DNA of 64,000 bases. Origin: Chamaecyparis obtusa (Eukaryota; Streptophyta; Pinopsida; Cupressales; Cupressaceae). The notes below the pieces were generated by a model. That model worked only from the letters and a program-made list of their open reading frames with translations, had not been told where the DNA came from and searched no databases. Below, one piece after another: positions 57,598 to 64,000 of the stretch (positions are counted from its first letter, which is position 1; each line of letters begins with the position of its first letter). The stretch covers positions 1,270,001 to 1,334,000 of the forward strand of contig BSBK01000765.1 of NCBI GenBank assembly GCA_027943335.1, given 5' to 3'. The position numbers and the translations under genes were made by a program.

Positions 57598-57683
57598 CTA
57601 TTGCTTGCTAATGGGAAAGTAAAGGAGACGTTGAAGAAAATTGAAAAGTTATGTCAGGATTCAAACCATTTATTACTATTCAG
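57598..57683 (+). CDS. Host gene, internal exon C (TAF1A-like, tentative)
   Basis: An 86-bp exon between a textbook acceptor (TTTTAATTTTCCAG) and donor (TTCAG|GTATAC). It reads 28 codons plus two bases: LLLANGKVKETLKKIEKLCQ, then DSNHLLLF and the first two bases of an Arg codon. It is an amphipathic helix-turn-helix that continues the helical end of exon B in phase 0. The next exon must begin with one base completing the codon and lies beyond 64000 or was not recognised, so the following intron exceeds 6.3 kb. The segment is flanked on both sides by AT-rich intron and then by retroelements, and is itself free of stops. Confidence 0.65.
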
Positions 57684-57906
57684 GTATACAATATAATTCA
57701 TGACCAACTTAAAATAGTACTTAAGGTTTCACAAATATGTGGGTTTTTGCTGATAAGTGCTAAAGGTTTCACAATATTTAGGTTTTTTCTGATAAGTGCT
57801 AATATTGAATTTTAATATTCTTTATCTGTCTTGCTTTAGATGGAGATTTTTCCTTTCTTCACATTTTTTGTGGAAAAGGCAGTAAAGTTCATACTGTTTT
57901 CTGAAA

Positions 57907-58552
57907 ATGAATGTCAGAAACAAATTTTACATTGCATTATTGATACATATGAATGTCCCTACCAACAGTGATACATGGTTGATTGATAGTGGAGCATCTC
58001 GTTATATTACTAGTTATCGTGAGCACCTCTTCAACTTGAAGGAAAAAATTTCTCATCTTCACCTTATTATTGGTGATGATGCAAGTTATTCCATGATCAA
58101 AGTCTTCAAACATTTTTATGGGCTGAGGCTTGCAGGACAACAGTATGTATACATTCATAATTGTAGTCCTCATCAGATTCTAGACAACATGACTCCAGAA
58201 AAAGTTTTTATAGGTATCAAACCAAATATTAGTTATTTCAGAATTTTTGGATGCCCTGTTTACATTCATGTTCCAAAAGAGAAAAGAACAAAGTTAGAAC
58301 CATCAGGAAAGAAAGACATCGTTGTTGGTTATAGAACCATCAGGAAAGAAAGACATCTTTGTTGGTTATAGTGAATCTTCAAAAACATACAAAATCTTTA
58401 TTCCAAGTCAAAAGCAAATTGAAATTAGTAGGGATGTTTCTTTTGATGAAAATGTAGCTTGCAAGAAATCCAAAGAGTCTAACATGGAATCTGATAGAGA
58501 AGACTTTGAACATCCTCAAAACATAGATAAGGCTGTCTGGATCCACATTTAG
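57907..58552 (+). pseudogene. copia-3 protease joined to integrase tail
   Basis: The protease motif is intact in WLIDSGASRYITSYREH. After IGDDASYS the sequence jumps to the end of integrase (HNCSPHQILDNMTPEKVFIG, YFRIFGCPVYIHVPKEKRTK). Comparison with copia-4 in this window shows that the pre-integrase and the integrase catalytic core (several hundred residues) are missing. A perfect-register 37-bp tandem duplication, 58296-58332 and 58333-58369, splits the frame at EPSGKKD. There is no gag, PBS or 5' LTR upstream: the fragment starts about 220 bp after host exon C. Confidence 0.85.
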
Positions 58553-59460
58553 AGATTGAGAGAGAGAATACAGATTTAGAAGACCCTACTGATCCAATTG
58601 ATTCTTTAGATACTTTAGCAGGTTCGAGTAATAGTTCAGCTAATAAGAAAAAACCTTTGTGGGCCAGCTACACTATGGAAGAGGCTGAAAAATATGCAGC
58701 CCCTCGTGGTACTTTCAAAGAGAGTAAAAGGCTTCATAAGTATGCTGGTTATGTAAGCTTTGATGAGTCACACTATAATGTCCGAGCTTTCCAGTGTTGA
58801 AGAGGCTTCAAATCAACAAATGTGGAAGGATGCCATGATGGAGGAGTATCAATCCATCATCAAAAATGATGTGTGGGACATAGTCCTTAGGCCAAAAAAT
58901 AAATCTGTTGTTTCTTCCAAGTGGCTGTTGAAAATTAAACACGCAGCTAATGGGAGTGTAGAAAAATACAAAGCTAGATTTGTAGCTAGAGGTTTTTCAC
59001 AAAAGGAAGGCATAGACTATGAAGAGACTTTTGCACTAGTAGCTCATTACATTTTCATCAGAACCATCATAGCTATTGCAACAGTGAAGGGTTGGAAACT
59101 TCATCAAATGGATGTGAGAGAAACCTTCTTAAATAGGATAATTGAAGAGGAAATATACATTGATCAGGCAAAGGGCTTTGTGATTCATGATAGGGAGTCT
59201 CATATGTGCAGGCTGAAAAAGGTATTGTATGGCCTTAAGCAAGCTCCCTGTGGTTGGTATGAGAGAATTGATCACTATCTTTTGAGTTTGGGCTTCCAAA
59301 AGAAAGATGTTGATCCAAATTTATACTTAAGGTAAAAGATGACAAAGTGTTGATTCTTGTGCTTTATGTTTTGAGTTTGGGCTTCCAAAAGAAAGATGTT
59401 GATCCAAATTTATACTTCAAGGTAAAAGATGACAAAGTCTTGATTCTTGTGCTTATGTTG
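58553..59460 (+). pseudogene. copia-3 reverse transcriptase, N-terminal and palm region
   Basis: After an acidic linker, the RT starts near 58800 (QMWKDAMMEEYQSIIKNDVW, SSKWLLKIKHAANGSVEKYK, ARFVARGFSQKEGIDYEETF). It continues with KLHQMDVRETFLNRIIEEE, where the family has DV-KTAFLNG, and VLYGLKQAPCGWYERID. A tandem duplication of about 89 bp (59281-59369, 59370-59460) then disrupts the frame right before the YVDD catalytic motif. Confidence 0.87.
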
Positions 59461-60345
59461 ATGATTTGTTTCTCACTGGTGATGATGATCTCATTATCAA
59501 ATGTAAGGAGTTAGCTTCAGAATTTGAAATGAAAGATCTTGGTTTATTCCATTACTTCCTTGGGCTAGAGGTATGGCAAAGACCAAATGAAATTATATTG
59601 AATCAGGGAAAATATGCTATTGATATTTTGAAGAGATTTAGTATGTTAGAGTGTGAGTCTATGGTAACTGCTATGGAAGTAAATCGGAAAAAGTTGCATG
59701 AAGTTGCAACCACTTCAGATTTAGTTGATCCTGCAATGTACATGCAATTAATTGGCTCTTCAATGTATTTGGTTAATACAAGGCCTGATATTTGTTATGT
59801 TGTTAATACCTTGAGTTAGTTCATGTGTGAACCAAGACAAATTCACCTTGTGGCAGCCAAACACATATTGAGATATGTCTGTGGCACTATGGGATTTGGT
59901 TTAAAATATTCTTCATGTGTAGAGATGAACTTGCAGGGGTTCTCAGATTCAGATTGGGCGGGGTGTGTGCCTGACAGGAAGAGCACTTCAGGATGTTGTT
60001 TCAACCTAGGTTCAACCATGATTTCCTGGTACAATAGGAAACAATATTGTGTTGTAGAAAGTACAACTAAAGAAGAATATGTTGTAGCTTGTGTGGCTGC
60101 AAGAGAAGTTGTGTGGCTTCAGAAATTGCTTGTAGGTTTGTTTGGGACCTACAATGATTATGTGTGATAACCAAAATTGTGTGAAGCTTTCTGTTAATCC
60201 AGTTTTTCATGATAGAACCAACCATGTGGAAATTAAATATCACTACTTGAGAGATATGGTTCAACGAAAAGCAGTTGAGCTCAAGTACATTTCTACAGAA
60301 GAGCAGACTATAGACATTCTGGTGCAGAGCAAGAAAAGGACATGA
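59450..60345 (+). pseudogene. copia-3 RT end and RNase H
   Basis: AYVDDLFLTG (near 59453) is the catalytic motif and is intact. FEMKDLGLFHYFLGLEVWQR and NQGKYAIDILKRFSMLECES follow. A TAG at 59817 interrupts. RNase H has HLVAAKHILRYVCGTMGFG, DSDWAGCVPDRKSTSGCCF and STTKEEYVVACVAAREVVWL. The end reads IKYHYLRDMVQRKAVELKYI after a one-base shift near 60145. No 3' LTR was recognised after about 60400. Confidence 0.87.
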
Positions 60346-60598
60346 AGGTACACAAGGGTCACTAGCAAGACCTTGGGATGAAGACCATACAGACAAGGAG
60401 ATATATTGGACCTATAAGGTCACTATATGAAGTTATTGTGGCCATTAGTGCCAAATTTTAATGTGGTTTGAGTCAAATGTGTTGGTATGTTCAAAATTGC
60501 CGAATTGAGCAATAAGGCCTATAAGGGCTCGTCTAAGGGTTATGGGGTTAATTGGGTTGAAATTGTTGAAATATAGCTTCGTTCGTGTTTAAGTATGC

Positions 60599-60605
<7 letters not shown>

Positions 60606-60652
<47 letters not shown>
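60606..60652. repeat. (AT)n microsatellite, about 23 units
   Basis: A pure alternating AT run between copia-3 and the palindromic array. Confidence 0.97.
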
Positions 60653-60657
<5 letters not shown>

Positions 60658-60719
60658 AAAGGTTGGCATACTAAATCGTTCGAATGAAAAGATTACAGCA
60701 GCCTAAATAACACATTGCA

Positions 60720-60946
60720 TACTGCAATGTATACATTGCAATGCACAAAGGGTCGTGCACTGCAATGAAATTATTGCAGGCACGATATGCATCGTGTGCT
60801 GCATTGTATTGTAGACACGATACACATCATGTACTGCAATGCAGTGCAGTCACGGTGCATATCGTGCGCTGCATTGCAGGCACGATAATATCGTGTGCTG
60901 CAATGTAATTGCAGTCACACGATAATTATTGTGTGGCTGCAATGTA
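60720..60946. repeat. Array of imperfect palindromes (TGCAATG / CACGATA..TATCGTG)
   Basis: Five to six successive units of about 35-50 bp are each self-complementary. CAATGTATACATTG (60725-60738) is a perfect palindrome. GGCACGATATGCATCGTGTG, then GACACGATACACATCATGT, then TCACGGTGCATATCGTGCG, then GGCACGATAATATCGTGTG and TCACACGATAATTATTGTGTG are the centres, each bracketed by GCA(G)/TGCAATG words. It ends about 10 bp before the inferred copia-4 LTR start. The function is unknown. Confidence 0.85.
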
Positions 60947-60956
60947 TAATACTCAT

Positions 60957-61172
60957 TGTTATGAATAATTAAATATCGGTTGGGTTATTAATCTGCAGTT
61001 AGTGATTGAATCATTACTATTGTAGGGTCATGACCCTACATGGCACTTACATACTCATATATATAATAAGTGAAAAATGTGGAATCAACCAATCACCAAG
61101 GCAGTTGTATTCTCCAACAACATATAAATAAAAGTAATACATATTAATCTTCTAATCTAATATTCCTTAACA
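60957..61172 (+). mobile_element. copia-4 5' LTR (short, about 216 bp)
   Basis: The end is firm: CCTTAACA stands directly before the PBS. The start is inferred from TGTTATG at 60957, which mirrors the TAACA end. The 3' partner is outside the window, so length is uncertain. It contains TAGGGTCATGACCCTA, a short palindrome, near 61023-61040 and an AT-rich TATATATAATAAG stretch. Confidence 0.6.
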
Positions 61173-61184
61173 TGGTATCAGAGC
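61173..61184 (+). other. Primer binding site of copia-4
   Basis: TGGTATCAGAGC followed by AAGG, an exact initiator tRNA-Met-type site directly after the LTR end. Confidence 0.9.
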
Positions 61185-61291
61185 AAGGTTATTAAAGAAG
61201 ATATATTATACTATTCATTAATTATATTTTTGATATTTCATATAAACATAATAAAATTTATTTTATTTGTTTATTAAAATTTCAAAAGGAA

Positions 61292-62080
61292 ATGGCTCAC
61301 AGTATGAGAATGGAAGATAGACTTGAGGGAGCATCAAATTTTCTATCTTGGAAAACTAGAATTACTTCCTTACTTCTAGAACTTGAATTAGAGGATTACA
61401 TAGAGAAATAACCTACCATACCTGAAGATGAAGCAGAAAAATCTACTTTGAAAAGACGTAACAACAAAGCCAGGAAATTGATTATTGACTCTGTCAAAGA
61501 TTGTATACTTCCAAGTATTTCAAGATTAACAACTGCATTTGAAATATTCAAAACCATTCAAGACACATTTGAAATCAATAATGCTAGTAGATTATTGACC
61601 CTAAAACAACTTATGAATTTGAAAATGAACAAGGGCGAAACAATCACCTCCTATTTCCTGAGAATATGAGAATTAAGAGATCAACTCTTTACCATTGGAA
61701 ATAAGATGGATGATCTAGAACTATCCTTAATTGCTCTAAGAGCACTACCTATATCGTGGGAATCTTTCATTCAGTGCATAAGTGCAAGACCTCCATTACC
61801 AAAATTTGAACAACTAAAAAATGATTGCACTCAAGAAGAATCGAGAATAATATCAAGAGGGATAGTACCTAGCAAAGAAAAAGAAGTTCTGGCACTACGC
61901 ACAACAAACAAAAAGAAAAAAATTTAAAAAAGGAAAAGAAGTACTAAAATCTTCAATAAAAGGGATCTTTCAAAGGTACAGTGCTACAAATGTGAGAAAT
62001 ATAGACATATTCACAAATATTGTCCAGAAAGAAAGGAAATACAAGAAGCACTAGCTGAAGTCAAAGAAGTAGAAAATCCT
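61292..62080 (+). pseudogene. copia-4 gag with zinc knuckle
   Basis: The start is at 61292, 108 bp after the PBS (MAHSMRMEDRLEGASNFLSW). The capsid region follows with LLTLKQLMNLKMNKGETITS and ALRALPISWESFIQ. Stops occur near 61409, 61667 and 61925. The knuckle near 61981 reads CYKCEKYRHIHKYC, with Arg in place of the usual Gly. Apart from these point lesions the layout is complete, so it is younger or less damaged than copia-3. Confidence 0.87.
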
Positions 62081-62520
62081 CTATTCTTCTTAGCCTTGTC
62101 TAGTGAACTAAACTCAAATAAGAGTACATGGATAATTGATAGTGGAGCTTCAAGACATATCACTGGATTCAGGGATCAATTTGAAACATTCAAAGGAGAC
62201 TCCTTAGAAGAAGTTACTATTGGTGACAACTCTACTTATCCCGTGAAAGGAATTGGGACCTGTTCAATCAAGATAAGAGGAGTGATCCTATAGTTAAAAG
62301 AAGTACTAAACGTACTTGCAATAAAAAGGAACTTAATCTCCATTTCTGGACTAGCAAATCAAGGATATAGAGTCACTTTTAATGAAGATAAAGTTATTCT
62401 CTGGACTAATAAATCAAATATAAAAAATGCTATCAATATAGGGTCTAGGGAAGGAAGTCTATATAAATTATGTGGTGAACAAAAAAATTGCCTGAAGCCA
62501 TGAAGTTTAAAACAATAATG
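62081..62520 (+). pseudogene. copia-4 protease
   Basis: Intact catalytic motif in TWIIDSGASRHITGFRDQFE, then VTIGDNSTYPVKGIGTCSI. A TAG near 62291 is followed in the same frame by the conserved VLNVLAIKRNLISISGLANQ block and GYRVTFNEDKVILW. This leads into the pre-integrase linker, which is broken by several stops around 62500-62690. Confidence 0.87.
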
Positions 62521-63330
62521 AGATATGGCATAAAAGGCTAGGGCATATTAGATATAGTGCTCTTTTAACCCTAAGAAAAGTCACACTAGGGATACCTCAT
62601 CTTAAATCTGAACACTTAGGTATATGCAAAGGATGTGCCTTAGGAAAGAATACAAAAGGATCTTTCCGACAAGTGAACACAAATAAAAAAATGTATTAGA
62701 ACTTATACACACAAATCTACGTGGTCTTGTGTCCACACACTCCTTGTCAAGTACTTTATACTATGTAATCTTTGTTGATGACTACTCTAGAAGAACTTCA
62801 ATATACTTTTTAAAACGAAAAGAATCAAATGAAGTCTTATCTAAGTTCAAAGGATACAAAGCACTTGTTGAAAATCAAAACGGCAAGAAAATCAAAACTC
62901 TAAGGTCTGACAATGGAGGTGAATATACATTTGACAGTTTCAAAGAATTCTGCAAATCTGTTGGGATTAAGTGGGAGTATACTGTATCATATAATCCTCA
63001 ATAGAACGGGGTAGCAGAAAGAAAGAACAGAACCATCATCGAAGCAGCAAAAGCCATGATGCATGATCAAAATATTCACATCTCCTTCTGGGCAGAAGCA
63101 GCAAACACAACAGTATACATACAAAACAGATGTCCTCATGCCATTCTAGAAAATACCACACCAGAAGAAGTGTTTACGGGGAACAAACCAGACCTAAGTC
63201 ATCTAAGGGTGTTTGGTTGTCCTGTTTACATACACGTTCCAAAAGAGAAGAGAACTAAATTAGAACCTTCTGGGAAGAAAGGTATATTTATAGGATATAG
63301 TGAAGATACTAAGGGATATCAAATTTACAT
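62521..63330 (+). pseudogene. copia-4 integrase
   Basis: The zinc-binding pre-integrase part is frameshifted (62520-62690). The core then reads ELIHTNLRGLVSTHS, where the first catalytic Asp (H-T-D-L-G) is Asn, followed by YYVIFVDDYSRRTSIYFLKR, TLRSDNGGEYTFDSFKEFC (second Asp present) and, after a TAG at 63001, NGVAERKNRTIIEAAKAMMH (catalytic Glu present). The tail VFGCPVYIHVPKEKRTKLEP is nearly the same as in copia-3. Confidence 0.88.
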
Positions 63331-64000
63331 TTCTGGCCAGAGATCAGTAGAGATCAGCAGAGATGTAAAGTTTGAAGAAAATTGCACATCCACAACGACT
63401 GAGGATAATTCCATAACAGAGCTAGATAAAGACCCTACAACTAAGAATGAGAGGGAGAATCTAACAATAGACACTGAACCTACATTTTCAAATGTTGAGC
63501 CTCCATCCTTAAATATGGAACCTACAAACCAAAATGATGAAAATAATGCAACATCAAATAGCACCAAAAGACCTTTATGGGCAAGGAAGGTGTTTGAAGA
63601 AAATAATATAGAGCTAGATCAAATATCTAGGGAGAACAAGAGAACAAGAACACAAAAATGTTATGCTGCCCTTCTAACTGAACTCGCAGAATTTGAACCT
63701 CACAATGTGGAAAAAGCCTTATCAAAACAAGCTTGGAGAGAAGCCATGATTGAAGAGTATCAGTCTATTATGAAAAATGATGTTTGGGACATTGTACCCA
63801 TATCCAAAAACAAATCAGTAGTCTCTTCGAAATGGTTATTCAAGATAAAATATGCTTTAGATGGCAGTATCGAAAAACATAAAGCCCGGTTTGTTGCCAA
63901 AGGATTCTCACAAAAGGCTGGGATTGACTATGAAGAAACCTTTGCCCTTGTAGCCCATTTCACTTCTGTGAGAACCATCCTTGCAATTGTAGCATCTAAA
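63331..64000 (+). pseudogene. copia-4 linker and reverse transcriptase start (runs off the window)
   Basis: A polar Asn/Thr/Glu-rich linker is followed from about 63700 by RT: KQAWREAMIEEYQSIMKNDV, SSKWLFKIKYALDGSIEKHK, ARFVAKGFSQKAGIDYEETF, FTSVRTILAIVAS at the edge. The frame is open from about 63010 to the end of the window. It is the same family as copia-3 by close similarity along RT. RNase H and the 3' LTR lie beyond 64000. Confidence 0.88.

Overview
This 64-kb window looks like repeat-swollen intronic DNA from a large plant genome, most likely a gymnosperm (conifer-type). I see no bacterial features. Nearly every recognisable coding segment belongs to a Ty1/copia, Ty3/gypsy or LINE retrotransposon, almost all decayed by stops, frameshifts and deletions. 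The organism call is inference from element density, AT-richness and intron size.

Host gene: three short + strand segments look like exons of one gene: 19393-19832, 24847-25019 and 57598-57683. Each has AG/GT borders, and their codon phases match across both junctions (phase 1 then phase 0). The implied introns are about 5.0 kb and 32,578 bp. The peptide resembles, from memory only, the plant TAF1A-like subunit of the RNA polymerase I initiation factor; that name is tentative. Earlier and later exons lie outside the window or were not recognised.

Layout: 1-7255 is a copia element (LTR end, PBS, gag, protease, integrase) split by a complete 4.6-kb non-autonomous LTR element on the minus strand (2013-6638, TSD GCAAC). 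7256-10660 holds a minus-oriented LTR and a broken chromovirus-type gypsy integrase with its 3' LTR. 10661-19392 is mostly unassigned, with an LTR start, a roughly 38-bp minisatellite and a duplicated spacer. 19393-25019 carries two exons. The long intron (25020-57597) holds, in order: an LTR piece; a minus-strand LINE split by a complete 10.5-kb gypsy element (26766-37307, TSD TGTAC), which itself contains a 1,454-bp solo copia LTR (30900-32353, TSD TGGTG); a copia remnant fused to the LINE; a minus-strand chromovirus with a tandemly duplicated integrase; a plus-strand chromovirus remnant; and a 2.7-kb short-LTR element (52975-55687, TSD ATTTT). After the third exon come two copia elements of one family (57907-60400 and 60957 to the window end).

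The most notable observations are the giant phase-consistent intron, the 10.5-kb gypsy element that lacks RT/RNase H/most of integrase yet carries a triplicated protease-to-integrase-tail unit and a duplicated gag, an in-frame copia-integrase/LINE-RT chimera, and an array of imperfect palindromes next to the last copia LTR. I found no convincing new molecular system.
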